Origin: Flavobacterium swingsii
GTDB taxonomy: Bacteria; Bacteroidota; Bacteroidia; Flavobacteriales; Flavobacteriaceae
Direction: 5' to 3'
DNA: 64,000 nucleotides
Assembly: GCF_900111965.1 (NCBI RefSeq)
Contig: NZ_FOJT01000003.1
Span: 372,001 to 436,000, forward strand
Positions 8,687-18,478 of this stretch are shown here, one piece after another; the first letter of the stretch is position 1; each line of letters opens with the position of its first letter. A model generated the notes under the pieces. That model did no database searches, was not told the DNA's origin, and saw nothing but the letters and a program-made list of their open reading frames with translations. The translations under genes and the position numbers were made by a program.

Positions 8687-9382
8687 ATGGACGATACTTT
8701 TTTAAAAAATATTATAAACGGTAATAATCTTGAGAAAAATCTAAAATCGATAGCTGATGCAATCAGTGAGAAAATAGTTTTTTCGACAAGCTTCGGCATT
8801 GAAGATCAAGTAATATTACATTCGATTTTTAGTCAGAAAATAAAGAACATTGAAGTTTTTACTTTAGATACTGGTAGACTTTTTCCTGAAACTTATGCTT
8901 TATGGGACAAGACATTACAGCAATATAATGCTTCAATAAAAGCATATTATCCGAATACAAGTCAAATAGAAGAATATGTTCAAAATAATGGAATTAACCC
9001 TTTTTATACTTCGGTAAATCTAAGAAAAGCGTGTTGTCATATCAGAAAAGTCGAACCGCTTAACAGAGCACTTTCGGGAGCAAAAATCTGGATAACAGGA
9101 TTAAGAGCCGAACAATCGGATAATAGAAATGGACTTAATATCATCGAATGGGACGAGCATTTTCAGGTTTATAAATACAATCCTTTATTGCATTGGACGA
9201 CAAGTGAAGTAAAAGAATACATCAACAAAAATGGTGTTCCTTACAACTCACTTCATGACAAAAATTTTCTAAGTATAGGTTGCGCACCTTGTACTAGAGC
9301 CATTAAGGAAGGTGAAGATTTCAGAGACGGTCGCTGGTGGTGGGAAGATCAGTCTAAAAAAGAATGCGGGTTACATAAATAG
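8687..9382 (+). CDS. cysH: Adenylyl-sulfate (APS) reductase
   Basis: 231 residues, PAPS/APS reductase family. It reduces activated sulfate to sulfite using thioredoxin. The cysteines that bind a 4Fe-4S cluster in the APS-reducing branch are all present: C116-C117 (KACCHIRK) and C199/C202 (GCAPCTR). The C-terminal catalytic cysteine is in KKECGLHK (C227). The FSTSFGIEDQ segment near residue 32 is the PP-loop-type nucleotide site. No cysC kinase is seen nearby, which fits direct use of APS. First full gene of the operon, controlled by two attenuators. Confidence 0.95.
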   Translation: MDDTFLKNIINGNNLEKNLKSIADAISEKIVFSTSFGIEDQVILHSIFSQKIKNIEVFTLDTGRLFPETYALWDKTLQQYNASIKAYYPNTSQIEEYVQNNGINPFYTSVNLRKACCHIRKVEPLNRALSGAKIWITGLRAEQSDNRNGLNIIEWDEHFQVYKYNPLLHWTTSEVKEYINKNGVPYNSLHDKNFLSIGCAPCTRAIKEGEDFRDGRWWWEDQSKKECGLHK

Positions 9383-9410
9383 ATTTTACGATAATAAAAA
9401 AATAAAAAAA

Positions 9411-10316
9411 ATGAGCAATTCAACACATTATTTAAATCAATTAGAAGACGAGGCAATTTATATACTGCGAGAAACGGCAGCGCAATTCGAGAAACCAGCT
9501 TTGTTGTTTTCTGGAGGAAAAGATTCGATTGTTCTAGTACATCTAGCATTAAAAGCATTTCGTCCTGGTAAGTTTCCCTTTCCGTTAGTACATATCGATA
9601 CGGGTCATAATTTTCCTGAAGCTATTGCTTTTAGAGATTATTTGGCGAATCAAATAGGAGAAAAACTAATCGTTGCTTCGGTTGAAGAGAGTATCAAAAA
9701 ATACAATTTGAAAGAAACATCTGGTCGTTTTCCATCACGAAATGCTTTACAAACCTATGCTTTGCTAGATGCAATTCAGGATAATGAATTTGATGCTTGC
9801 ATAGGAGGCGCTAGACGTGATGAGGAAAAAGCGAGAGCCAAAGAACGAATTTTTTCTGTTCGTGACGATTTTGGACAATGGGATCCAAAACTACAACGTC
9901 CAGAATTATGGGATATTTTAAATGGCAAAGTACAGAAAGGGCACAATGTTCGCGTGTTTCCAATTAGCAATTGGACTGAATTAGATGTATGGAATTACAT
10001 TCAAAAATACAACATAGAATTACCCAATTTATATTTTGCTCACGAAAGAGAATGCATCGTGCATCATGACAAATTAGTGGCAACTTCTCAGTTTATTCAG
10101 CCTTTACAAGATGATACTGTTGTAAATGAAAAAGTACGTTACAGAACTGTTGGAGATATGACTTGTACGGCTGCAGTTCCTTCCACAGCTGCTACAATTC
10201 AGGATATTATCGATGATATTATTCAAACTAGAGTAAGCGAAAGAGGTCAGACCCGATTAGACGACCAACTCTCGGAAGCAGCGATGGAAGATAGAAAAAA
10301 ACAAGGATATTTTTAA
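9411..10316 (+). CDS. cysD: Sulfate adenylyltransferase subunit 2
   Basis: 301 residues. With CysN it makes APS from sulfate and ATP. The ATP-pyrophosphatase motif SGGKDS is at about residues 34-39, and the C-terminal ends in the family-typical RMSERG-like stretch (RVSERGQTRLDDQ) and MEDRKKQGYF. The ATG at 9411 is preferred over an in-frame upstream start at 9312 that would overlap cysH by 70 bases and add 33 non-conserved residues. It lies 28 nt after cysH. Confidence 0.97.
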   Translation: MSNSTHYLNQLEDEAIYILRETAAQFEKPALLFSGGKDSIVLVHLALKAFRPGKFPFPLVHIDTGHNFPEAIAFRDYLANQIGEKLIVASVEESIKKYNLKETSGRFPSRNALQTYALLDAIQDNEFDACIGGARRDEEKARAKERIFSVRDDFGQWDPKLQRPELWDILNGKVQKGHNVRVFPISNWTELDVWNYIQKYNIELPNLYFAHERECIVHHDKLVATSQFIQPLQDDTVVNEKVRYRTVGDMTCTAAVPSTAATIQDIIDDIIQTRVSERGQTRLDDQLSEAAMEDRKKQGYF

Positions 10317-10321
10317 AAAAA

Positions 10322-10408
10322 AGCTTTATGCAGTAAGCAATATGCTTTATGCTGAAAAAAATGAGAACTAATATAAATGCTTAATGCCTAGCACATAAAG
10401 CCTAAAGT
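10322..10408 (+). repeat. Repetitive spacer between cysD and cysN
   Basis: The spacer holds GCTTTATGC twice (10323-10331 and 10344-10352) and then GCTTAATGCCTAGCAC-type text ending in ATAAAGCCTAAAG. The spacer before cysE (11651-11676) has a related AGCCTATTGCCTAATAC string. No gene or terminator was seen in either. Confidence 0.55.
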
Positions 10409-10416
10409 AAGAAAAA

Positions 10417-11652
10417 ATGAACACACTAAGATTTATAACCGCAGGAAATGTAGATGACGGAAAAAGCACATTAATTGGAAGATTACTGTACGATTCCGAT
10501 AGCATTCACACCGATCAATTAGGATTATTGGAGAAACAAACCAAACAAGAAGGAGTAACTATCGATTTGTCACTCATTACCGATGGTTTGCGAGCAGAAA
10601 GAGAACAAGGAATTACGATTGATGTGGCGTATAAATATTTTTCTACCAAAAACAGAAAATTTATTATCGCCGATGCACCAGGTCATGAGCAATACACCAG
10701 AAACATGATTACTGGAGCATCAAATTCTGATTTGATAATTATTTTGGTCGATGCCAGAAAAGGAATTACAACCCAAACCAAAAGACATGCCAGTATTGGT
10801 TCTTTAATAGGTATTAAAAAAGCCATAATTGCAGTAAACAAAATTGATTTGGTAGAATATTCAGAGGTAGTTTTTGATGCTATAAAAGCAGATTTCGAAA
10901 ATCTAAAATCTAATTTAAATTTTGATGAAATTGTTTATATCCCAATTAGTGCGCTCGAAGGAGATAATATTGTAGATAAATCAACTAAAACGCCTTGGTT
11001 TGAAGGAGATACATTGTTGGAAACACTCGAATATATTGAAGTTCCGTCAAGCGAAAATTTAGCTTCTCGTTTTCAGGCGCAATGGGTTATTCGTCCAAAA
11101 GATGAAGAAAATCATGATTATAGAGGTTATGCAGGACAAGTTTTGAGCGGAAGTTATCAGGAAGGAGATAAAGTGAAAATATTACCTTCTGGAATAGAAA
11201 CTACCATTTCAAAAATCGAAAAACACCAGCAAACTATCACAAAAGCAGTAGCTGGAGAAAATGTTGTTTTGCATTTATCTGAAAACATCGATATCAGTCG
11301 AGGCGATAGTATTGTAAAAATCGATGAATTACCAATCACTTCTAATGACTTAAAAACGTGGGTTTCTTGGCTTGATAACACAGCGTTGCAAATCGGGAAA
11401 ACTTACATTTTGCAACACCGATTTAGAAAAGTTCGTGTAAAAATTCAATCAATCGATAAAAAATGGGACAGCAATGAATGGCAATTTAGTAAAGCTAATG
11501 GAATTGGGCTGAACGACATTGGGCAAATTTCACTAAAGTCGAACCAACCATTGTTTTTTGATGCTTTTACAGATAATTCGAAAAGCGGAAATGCTATTTT
11601 AATTGACGAAACAACACACAACACAGTAGGAGCATTACTTTTTCTGGCTTAA
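10417..11652 (+). CDS. cysN: Sulfate adenylyltransferase subunit 1 (GTPase)
   Basis: 411 residues, translation-factor-type GTPase that drives the CysD reaction. GTPase motifs are in order: G1 GNVDDGKST (residues 9-17), G3 DAPGHEQY (about 88), G4 NKID (about 143), then beta-barrel domains II and III. It has no fused APS kinase domain, in line with the APS-type CysH. It is followed after 32 nt by cysE. Confidence 0.97.
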   Translation: MNTLRFITAGNVDDGKSTLIGRLLYDSDSIHTDQLGLLEKQTKQEGVTIDLSLITDGLRAEREQGITIDVAYKYFSTKNRKFIIADAPGHEQYTRNMITGASNSDLIIILVDARKGITTQTKRHASIGSLIGIKKAIIAVNKIDLVEYSEVVFDAIKADFENLKSNLNFDEIVYIPISALEGDNIVDKSTKTPWFEGDTLLETLEYIEVPSSENLASRFQAQWVIRPKDEENHDYRGYAGQVLSGSYQEGDKVKILPSGIETTISKIEKHQQTITKAVAGENVVLHLSENIDISRGDSIVKIDELPITSNDLKTWVSWLDNTALQIGKTYILQHRFRKVRVKIQSIDKKWDSNEWQFSKANGIGLNDIGQISLKSNQPLFFDAFTDNSKSGNAILIDETTHNTVGALLFLA

Positions 11653-11684
11653 AGCCTATTGCCTAATACTTAAAGCTATAAAAA

Positions 11685-12500
11685 ATGATACATCCAATTT
11701 ATAAAAAGAATAATGCAAAAGTCAAAAAACTACCTGATAAAGTCAAAACAGAAACTTGGGTAGAAGAAATTTTTTATTGGATTTTTTCAATAGGAGAGCA
11801 GTATTCGGATTATGATTTCTTTCTAGAAAAAGAAAAACAATTACAATCTAATTTAACCGAATTAATAGATAATGTTCTTACAGATACTGAAAAAGCACAA
11901 GAAATTGTAAAACAATTGTTTGCAGAATTGGAAACCATTCACAATTGGCTTGAAGCCGATTTAGAAACCGTTTTCAACTTTGACCCAGCAGCTAAATCCC
12001 GCAGTGAAGTTTTGGTTGCCTATCCCGGATTTTTTGCGATTGCCATTTACAGACTATCGCATCAGCTTTGGAAAAACAATGTGCCTGTTTTACCACGTTT
12101 GATTTCGGAATATGTGCATAGCAAAACTGGAATCGACATTCATCCAAGTGCAAAAATTGGAGAACGATTTTTTATAGATCATGGGACTGGAATCGTAATT
12201 GGAGAAACATCGATAATAGGGAATGATGTTAAAATTTATCAAGGAGTTACACTCGGCGCCTTAACAGTAAGTAAAGATAAAGCCGAAGAAAAACGACATC
12301 CAACGATTCAAAACAATGTCATTATTTATGCCAATGCAACCATATTAGGAGGAAATACAGTTATTGGAAGTGAATCAATCATAGGAGGAAATGTTTGGAT
12401 AACAAATTCAATACCGCCGAAATCATTAGTATATCACAAGAGTGAAATTATCATAAAAAATAAAGATCCTTTTCCGGAGCCATTAAACTTTATGATATAA
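11685..12500 (+). CDS. cysE: Serine O-acetyltransferase
   Basis: 271 residues. It makes O-acetylserine for cysteine synthesis. The N-terminal half is alpha-helical; the C-terminal part is a left-handed beta-helix of hexapeptide repeats with HPSAKIGERFFIDHGTGIV as the conserved active-site region (about residues 152-170) and IGGNVWITNSIPPKS near the end. The DHGTG His/Asp are intact. The helical region is typical of Bacteroidota SATs. The spacer to the next gene contains a palindromic repeat. Confidence 0.95.
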   Translation: MIHPIYKKNNAKVKKLPDKVKTETWVEEIFYWIFSIGEQYSDYDFFLEKEKQLQSNLTELIDNVLTDTEKAQEIVKQLFAELETIHNWLEADLETVFNFDPAAKSRSEVLVAYPGFFAIAIYRLSHQLWKNNVPVLPRLISEYVHSKTGIDIHPSAKIGERFFIDHGTGIVIGETSIIGNDVKIYQGVTLGALTVSKDKAEEKRHPTIQNNVIIYANATILGGNTVIGSESIIGGNVWITNSIPPKSLVYHKSEIIIKNKDPFPEPLNFMI

Positions 12501-12508
12501 ATTAATAG

Positions 12509-12541
12509 AACCCTTCTAGGGTTTAAAACCCTAGAAGGGTT
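12509..12541. repeat. AACCCT palindromic repeat, copy 1
   Basis: AACCCTTCTAGGGTTT (12509-12524) is followed after one base by its exact reverse complement (12526-12541). A second element of the same family lies at 16044-16076. There is no T-run, so it is unlikely to be a strong terminator in the middle of this operon. Confidence 0.85.
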
Positions 12542-12576
12542 AAGGAATGAAAAAATAACAATGTAAAAAAAATAAG

Positions 12577-13488
12577 ATGAAAGCAAATAATATTTTAGAA
12601 ACTATAGGAAACACACCAGTTGTACAAATTAATAAGTTGTTTGGATCGAACAAAAAAGTGTGGCTTAAATTAGAAAAAAACAACCCTGGAAACAGTATCA
12701 AAGACAGGATTGCATTGGCAATGATTGAAGATGCAGAACGCAAAGGATTGCTTAATGAAAATACTGTAATTATAGAGCCAACATCAGGAAATACAGGAAT
12801 TGGATTAGCTCTGGTTGCAGCGGTAAAAGGATATAAAGTCATTCTGGTAATGCCAGAATCAATGAGTGTCGAGAGAAGAAAGTTAATGGAAATTTACGGA
12901 GCCGAATTCGAACTAACTCCTCGTGAAAAGGGAATGAAAGGTGCAATTGAAAGAGCCAATGAATTGGTTGCTCAAATTCCAAATGCTTGGTCGCCACAAC
13001 AGTTTGACAATCTTGCAAATGTAGCAATTCATGAACGAACAACGGCACAGGAAATTATTTCAGATTTCCCAGAAGGTTTAGATTATATCATTACAGGAGT
13101 GGGAACTGGCGGACACATTACAGGAGTCGCAAAAGTATTGAAAGCAAAATTTCCAAATCTAAAAGTCATTGCTGTCGAACCAGAATTATCACCAGTATTA
13201 AGCGGTGGTACACCAGGACCACATCCGTTACAAGGAATTGGAGCTGGGTTTGTTCCTTCAATTCTTCAAAAACATTTAATAGATGAGGTGGTACAGGTTA
13301 GCAAAGACGAATCGTTTGAATTTGCTAGAAGAATAGCAAAGGAAGAAGGAATATTAGTAGGAATTTCTACTGGTGCATCTTTAGCGGCTGTTGCAAAAAA
13401 AGTAGCATCATTACCTGATGATGCTGTAGTATTAACCTTTAATTACGATACGGGTGAACGTTATCTTTCAATAGAAGGATTGTTCTAA
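12577..13488 (+). CDS. cysK: Cysteine synthase
   Basis: 303 residues, PLP-dependent beta-family O-acetylserine sulfhydrylase. It joins O-acetylserine and sulfide to cysteine. The PLP lysine is in GNSIKDR (about residue 46), the substrate loop is [10 protein letters not shown] (about 69-78), and the phosphate-binding loop is GVGTGG. The segment [13 protein letters not shown] and the GIGAGFVP segment resemble CysK more than CysM. It ends in [11 protein letters not shown]. Adjacent to cysE, its partner enzyme. Confidence 0.95.
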   Translation: MKANNILETIGNTPVVQINKLFGSNKKVWLKLEKNNPGNSIKDRIALAMIEDAERKGLLNENTVIIEPTSGNTGIGLALVAAVKGYKVILVMPESMSVERRKLMEIYGAEFELTPREKGMKGAIERANELVAQIPNAWSPQQFDNLANVAIHERTTAQEIISDFPEGLDYIITGVGTGGHITGVAKVLKAKFPNLKVIAVEPELSPVLSGGTPGPHPLQGIGAGFVPSILQKHLIDEVVQVSKDESFEFARRIAKEEGILVGISTGASLAAVAKKVASLPDDAVVLTFNYDTGERYLSIEGLF

Positions 13489-13567
13489 AAATTAGTAATT
13501 TATTGTAGGAATTATACTTCATTTTTAAAGTGGAGCAGACATTTCTATACCTAATTTAAAATAAAAA

Positions 13568-14386
13568 ATGATACAAATAGTAAAAAAAGGGAAAGTTATT
13601 TTGGCAGGAGCCGGCCCTGGAGATCCAGATTTAATAAGTCTGAAAGCATTAAAATATTTGCAAACTGCTGATGTGATTTTAACAGACAGATTGGTTTCAC
13701 CAATTCTTATTGAAGAATATGCGCGTAAAGATGCGGAAGTAATTTATGTGGGAAAACAATGTAGTAAAGGTATTTGGACACCACAAAAAGACATCAATGA
13801 GTTGATGGTGGAATTTGCTTTGCAAGATAAATTGGTACTGCGATTAAAAGGTGGCGATGCTTCTCTTTTTTCTAATGTGTTAGATGAATTACATGCGGTA
13901 AAAAAGAACAACATTCCGTATGAAATTATTCCAGGAATCTCGGCTGCGTTTGGAGCAGCTGCTTATACAGGAATTCCATTGACGGCTAGAGAATATTCTA
14001 GAGGTGTGCGATTTTTAACGCTTTACGATTTAAATACGGTCAAAGAAAATCAATGGCAAGATTGGGCAACAACCGAAGATACGTTGGTTTTCTACATGAG
14101 TGGTCAACGTTTAGATGTGTTGTCAAAACAGCTTTTAAATTTCGGAATTGATACTTCCAAAGGAATTGCTGTTGTGCAACAAGCGACCACGCCAAATCAA
14201 AAAACAAGTGTGTTTTCTTTTGAAGATATTCAGAAGAAATCTTTACCAGAATTCGAATATGTACCAACCTTATTAATTATAGGAAAAGTGGTGAATTTAC
14301 ATCATCAATTTTCTTGGTTTACAGAAAAAAACACATCCGAATCTTATTTCGATAATCATAAAAATATTTACAAAAATGCTATCTGA
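13568..14386 (+). CDS. cobA: Uroporphyrinogen-III C-methyltransferase (SUMT)
   Basis: 272 residues. It adds two methyl groups from SAM to uroporphyrinogen III, giving precorrin-2 for siroheme. The family motif GAGPGDPDLISLKALKYL is at residues 13-30 (LAGAGPGDPDL), GGDASLF is near residue 97, and PGISAAFGAAAYTGIPLT is the SAM-binding region (PGISAA). Siroheme is the cofactor of CysI, which explains its place here. The gene overlaps cysJ by 11 nt. Confidence 0.95.
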   Translation: MIQIVKKGKVILAGAGPGDPDLISLKALKYLQTADVILTDRLVSPILIEEYARKDAEVIYVGKQCSKGIWTPQKDINELMVEFALQDKLVLRLKGGDASLFSNVLDELHAVKKNNIPYEIIPGISAAFGAAAYTGIPLTAREYSRGVRFLTLYDLNTVKENQWQDWATTEDTLVFYMSGQRLDVLSKQLLNFGIDTSKGIAVVQQATTPNQKTSVFSFEDIQKKSLPEFEYVPTLLIIGKVVNLHHQFSWFTEKNTSESYFDNHKNIYKNAI

Positions 14387-16037
14387 AACTAAATTATCAC
14401 TATTGCAACAATTGGTGCAAAGTGCAACAACGGAAGAAATCATCTGGACAAAAGGCTATTTGGCGGGTTATTTAGATAAAAATGGGATTGACATAGCAGT
14501 TTCAAATATTATAGAAACAACCGCTATTGCTGTCAAGCCACTTATTATTTACGGAACCGAAACTGGAAATTCTAAAAAAATAGCCTCGCAATTATTGGCA
14601 GGTTTCAAAAAGAATAAAATTCAAGCCAAAGCAGTCGATGTTTTTCAATACGATTTGACCAAATTAGAAAAAGAAAGCTTGGTTTTGTTTGTCATGAGCA
14701 CACAAGGCGAAGGTGAATTTCCTCAAAATGCCGTTGCGTTTTACGAGAAATTAAAAGCTTCTGAGGTAAATTTAAGTAAGGTTTCCTTTGCCGTCTTCGG
14801 ACTGGGAGATTCTTCTTATCCTTTGTTTTGTAATGCGGGAGTTTTATTAGATGAAGTTTTATCAGAAAAAGGAGCGAAACCATTGTTGCCATTAGTAAAA
14901 GCCGATGTCGATTTTGCAGAAACGGTTGCAATTTGGGAAAATGATTTGCAAAAAGCGTTTCAAAATTTTGGTTCAAATGTGACGAATGAAGTAAAACCAA
15001 CAAGTTCAACAGTTGCTTCGTCTAAGAAAAATTATTTGGGTAAAATTAGTCATAAAGTTGTGTTGAATGATACAGGTTCAAACAAAGAAACCTATCATAT
15101 CGAAATTGAATCAGATGACGAAATTAGTTACGAACCTGGCGATGCTTTAGGTGTTTTTCCAAAAAATAAAGAAGAAGAAATTCAAGCAATTGCCACGTAT
15201 TTCAATGAAGAAAATTATTTAATTCTTGCGGATAAAAACGTTCGAGGTTTGTCTAAAAAATCATTGGAAGCTTTTTCAAAATTATTTGAAATTGAAATTA
15301 GTGAAGAGAAAGCAAATCTGTTAGACATCATTCAAAAATACCAACCAAAAAAGGTAAAATTAGAAGAAGTAATTGGGTTGCTTCATGCAATTTCTCCTCG
15401 ATTGTATTCTATTTCGTCTTCTTCGGAAGCGCATGACGGACAAGTGCATTTAACGGTTAATGTGAATAAATTTAAAGTGAATGATGAGGTTAAAACTGGT
15501 TTAACATCTGAGTTTTTAGCCGATTTTCCTTTAGAGGAGCAACTGGAATTCTACATTCATAAAAATCAAAATTTCCGATTACCAACAGATGATACTGATG
15601 TTATTATGATTGGGCCGGGAACAGGAATTGCGCCCTTCAGAAGCTTTTTAGCACACAGAGATGCTACGGGTGCCGAAGGAAAAAATTGGTTATTCTTTGG
15701 CGAGCAACACTTTGTGTTAGATTTTTATTATCAAACCGAAATTCAAGAATGGGTTAGTACAGGTGTTTTATCAAAACTTTCTACTGCTTTTTCTCGTGAC
15801 CAAGAACGAAAAATTTATGTGCAGGATCGTATTCGTGAAAATGGAAAAGATTTTAACGAATGGTTAGAAAGTGGAGCCAGTATATACATTTGCGGACAAA
15901 AAAATCCGATGAGTCAAGACGTAGAACAAGCCATTATCGAGGTAATTGCGCAAGAGCGAAAAATCTCATTAGACGAAGCAAAACAAGTTTTAGAAGAACT
16001 AGAAAGTCAAGGAAAATACCAAAAAGACGTTTATTAA
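14376..16037 (+). CDS. cysJ: Sulfite reductase flavoprotein subunit (diflavin reductase)
   Basis: 553 residues. It passes electrons from NADPH through FAD and FMN to the CysI hemoprotein. Domain order: a short N-terminal helix region, flavodoxin-like FMN domain (about 50-195; YGTETGNSKKIA phosphate loop), FAD domain (about 215-400; RLYSISSS), NADPH domain (about 405-553; GPGTGIAPFRSF and CGQKNPMSQDV). It ends with the YQKDVY tail typical of CysJ. The start overlaps the SUMT gene by 11 nt. Confidence 0.96.
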   Translation: MLSETKLSLLQQLVQSATTEEIIWTKGYLAGYLDKNGIDIAVSNIIETTAIAVKPLIIYGTETGNSKKIASQLLAGFKKNKIQAKAVDVFQYDLTKLEKESLVLFVMSTQGEGEFPQNAVAFYEKLKASEVNLSKVSFAVFGLGDSSYPLFCNAGVLLDEVLSEKGAKPLLPLVKADVDFAETVAIWENDLQKAFQNFGSNVTNEVKPTSSTVASSKKNYLGKISHKVVLNDTGSNKETYHIEIESDDEISYEPGDALGVFPKNKEEEIQAIATYFNEENYLILADKNVRGLSKKSLEAFSKLFEIEISEEKANLLDIIQKYQPKKVKLEEVIGLLHAISPRLYSISSSSEAHDGQVHLTVNVNKFKVNDEVKTGLTSEFLADFPLEEQLEFYIHKNQNFRLPTDDTDVIMIGPGTGIAPFRSFLAHRDATGAEGKNWLFFGEQHFVLDFYYQTEIQEWVSTGVLSKLSTAFSRDQERKIYVQDRIRENGKDFNEWLESGASIYICGQKNPMSQDVEQAIIEVIAQERKISLDEAKQVLEELESQGKYQKDVY

Positions 16038-16043
16038 ATCATA

Positions 16044-16076
16044 CAACCCTATCAGGGTTTTAAACCCTGATAGGGT
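16044..16076. repeat. AACCCT palindromic repeat, copy 2
   Basis: AACCCTATCAGGGTTT (16044-16059), one T, then its exact reverse complement (16061-16076). Compared with the copy at 12509 both arms carry matching changes (TTCTA versus TATCA), so the palindrome is kept. Confidence 0.85.
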
Positions 16077-16091
16077 TAAAAAAATAAAAAG

Positions 16092-17738
16092 ATGAGTGAA
16101 AAATTATCGCCAATAGAAGCCATAAAGATCCAAAGTGATGGTCTTAGAGGTACATTAAAAGAAAGTATCGATTTAGATAATCATACAGGAAATGTTCGTC
16201 CAGACGACGAAACTTTAGTCAAGTTTCATGGTATGTACGTACAAGATGATCGTGACAGAAGAGCCGAAAGAGCGGCTAAAAAATTAGATAAATTGTACTC
16301 GTTTATGATTCGTTTGCGTATTCCAGGCGGTGTAATTACCGCCGACCAATGGATTGCAACACACGAAATATCAGAGCAATACGGGACAGGAACTTTAAAA
16401 ATAACGACAAGACAAACTGTACAGTTACACGGTTTGCTAAAACACCAATTGCGTCCCACGATTCAGTCTTTCAACACAGCGAAGCTAGATTCGATTGCGG
16501 CATGTGGCGATGTAAATAGAAATGTAATTGTGAGTTCACACCCGCAATTGTCTAGCTTACACAAAGAGATATACGAATATGCGGATAAAATTTCGACATT
16601 ATTATTGCCAAAAACACAATCGTATTATGATGTTTTTATCGATGGAGAAAAAATTTATGAGCGATCATCAGAAGCCGATCCGCTATATGAAGACCGGTAT
16701 TTGCCAAGAAAATTTAAGATTGCCATTGCAATTCCGCCGTCTAATGATGTCGATGTGTTTACCAATGACATTGCACTGATTGCCATTGTCGAAAACGACA
16801 AGTTAAAAGGATTCAATATTGCTATAGGTGGTGGTTTAGCTACGACACACGGGAATCCGAATACTTATTCAAGATTGGCTTCCATCATTGGTTTTACAGA
16901 TACTGAAGAGAAAACACTCAAAGCCGTTTATGAAATTTTAACCATTCAAAGAGATTTCGGAAATAGAGTAGATAGAAAATTATCTAGAATGAAATACACG
17001 GTCGATAAGTTGACTGTTCCAGTATTTAAAAAAGAACTAGAAACTCGCATCGGATTCGATTTGTTGCCAGAACAACCATTCAAATTTACCGAAAGAAGCG
17101 ATCGTTTTGGTTGGGAGAAAAGCGAACAAGGACAATGGTTTTACACCTTATTTATAGAACATGGTGTGGTAAAACCAGAGCAGAAACAATTTTTACTAGA
17201 AGTAGCCCAATTACAGGTTTCTAATTTTATCTTTTCAGGGAATCAGAATTTGATTTTAGGAGAAGTAAGTGAAGAAAATAAATCTAAAATCGAAGTATTA
17301 ATAGCAGAACATCAAATTAACAAAAATGACAGTGCACTCCGAAAAAACTCGATGGCGTGTGTCGCTTTACCTACTTGTCCTTTGGCTTTAGCTGAGGCGC
17401 AACGTTATTTGCCAGAATTAGTAACTAAAATCGAACCTATTCTAGAGAAATACAACTTGCAAGAGGAAGGAATTGTGATTAGAATGACAGGCTGTCCTAA
17501 TGGTTGTGGTCGCCCTTATGTTGCCGAATTGGGTTTTGTAGGAACAGGTCCTGGACAATATAATTTTATGTTGGGTGGCGATAGATATGGTGAAAGACTA
17601 AATAAATTGTATAAAGAAAAGCAAACAGAAGCTCAAATTTTAGAAGAAGTAGATTTTATCTTAAATAGATATAATAGCGAAAAAGAGAGTGGAGAAACTT
17701 TAGGGGATTTCGCTTATCGAGTAATTTTAGATAAATGA
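16092..17738 (+). CDS. cysI: Sulfite reductase hemoprotein subunit
   Basis: 548 residues. It reduces sulfite to sulfide with siroheme and a coupled 4Fe-4S cluster. The cluster/siroheme cysteines are in ACVALPTCPLALAEA (C-x5-C) and TGCPNGCGRPYVAELG (C-x3-C). N-terminal RIPGG and TTRQTVQLHG match the ferredoxin-like half-domains of nitrite/sulfite reductases. Adjacent cysJ and siroheme genes favour sulfite over nitrite. The stop overlaps the next ATG (ATGA). Confidence 0.96.
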   Translation: MSEKLSPIEAIKIQSDGLRGTLKESIDLDNHTGNVRPDDETLVKFHGMYVQDDRDRRAERAAKKLDKLYSFMIRLRIPGGVITADQWIATHEISEQYGTGTLKITTRQTVQLHGLLKHQLRPTIQSFNTAKLDSIAACGDVNRNVIVSSHPQLSSLHKEIYEYADKISTLLLPKTQSYYDVFIDGEKIYERSSEADPLYEDRYLPRKFKIAIAIPPSNDVDVFTNDIALIAIVENDKLKGFNIAIGGGLATTHGNPNTYSRLASIIGFTDTEEKTLKAVYEILTIQRDFGNRVDRKLSRMKYTVDKLTVPVFKKELETRIGFDLLPEQPFKFTERSDRFGWEKSEQGQWFYTLFIEHGVVKPEQKQFLLEVAQLQVSNFIFSGNQNLILGEVSEENKSKIEVLIAEHQINKNDSALRKNSMACVALPTCPLALAEAQRYLPELVTKIEPILEKYNLQEEGIVIRMTGCPNGCGRPYVAELGFVGTGPGQYNFMLGGDRYGERLNKLYKEKQTEAQILEEVDFILNRYNSEKESGETLGDFAYRVILDK

Positions 17739-18478
17739 AAAATATAATTTTACTATCCTTTTTATTGATTTCGAAATCTTTATTTGCGCAAAAAAAGGTG
17801 GAACACCAACAACTTATTTGGTATGGCTATTATAATAGTTTAAAGTTTAACGAGAGTTGGTCTCTACACAGCGAAATACAAGAACGTCAGTTTTATAATC
17901 CAACAGCACAACATCAATTGGTGTTCAGATCAAATTTGGAAAGAAAATTAATTGACAATTGGAATACTTCGGTTGGAATGACTTTGTTTTTACAAAACCC
18001 TAATAATCCCAATTCGGAAAGTAATCTGACAGTTCCTGAATTACGTCCTGATATTGGTTTTAATAATAAGCAAAAATTAGGTTTTATAACCATCAATCAT
18101 CGTTATAAAGCAGAAGCGCGATTTTTTCATGATGTAGAAAATCAAAAATTAGTAGGTGGTTTTAGATTTTCAAACATCCGTTTACGATATCAGTTAGGTT
18201 TAGATTTTCCACTTTTTAAGAAAGAAGAAAAAGAAAAAATTATTTTAAAAGTTAAAGACGAGATAATGTTTAATATAGGAAATAAGATTGTCAAAAACAC
18301 CTTCGACCAGAATCGAATATATCTCGCTATACATTACAAGTTAAATGATTCTTATGCTTTAGAAGTAGGTTATATGAATTGGTTTCAACAGCAAAAAACA
18401 GGAAGCGATTATTATAATAGAGATATTTTGCGACTGTCAGTCTTTCATAATATTGATTTTAAAAAAGAAAAAACATGA
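17735..18478 (+). CDS. DUF2490 outer-membrane protein
   Basis: 247 residues with a signal peptide (MKNIILLSFLLISKSLFAQ) and amphipathic beta strands throughout, matching the DUF2490 family of small beta-barrel-like proteins. It overlaps both neighbours by 4 nt, so it is tightly embedded in the sulfate-assimilation operon. A role as an outer-membrane channel for sulfate or a related anion would fit, but this is only inferred from position. Confidence 0.82.
   Translation: MKNIILLSFLLISKSLFAQKKVEHQQLIWYGYYNSLKFNESWSLHSEIQERQFYNPTAQHQLVFRSNLERKLIDNWNTSVGMTLFLQNPNNPNSESNLTVPELRPDIGFNNKQKLGFITINHRYKAEARFFHDVENQKLVGGFRFSNIRLRYQLGLDFPLFKKEEKEKIILKVKDEIMFNIGNKIVKNTFDQNRIYLAIHYKLNDSYALEVGYMNWFQQQKTGSDYYNRDILRLSVFHNIDFKKEKT

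Noticed and set aside
9312..9410. N-terminal extension of cysD overlapping cysH
   Set aside because: The extension is out-of-frame cysH sequence and has no similarity to CysD; ATG 9411 gives the normal length.
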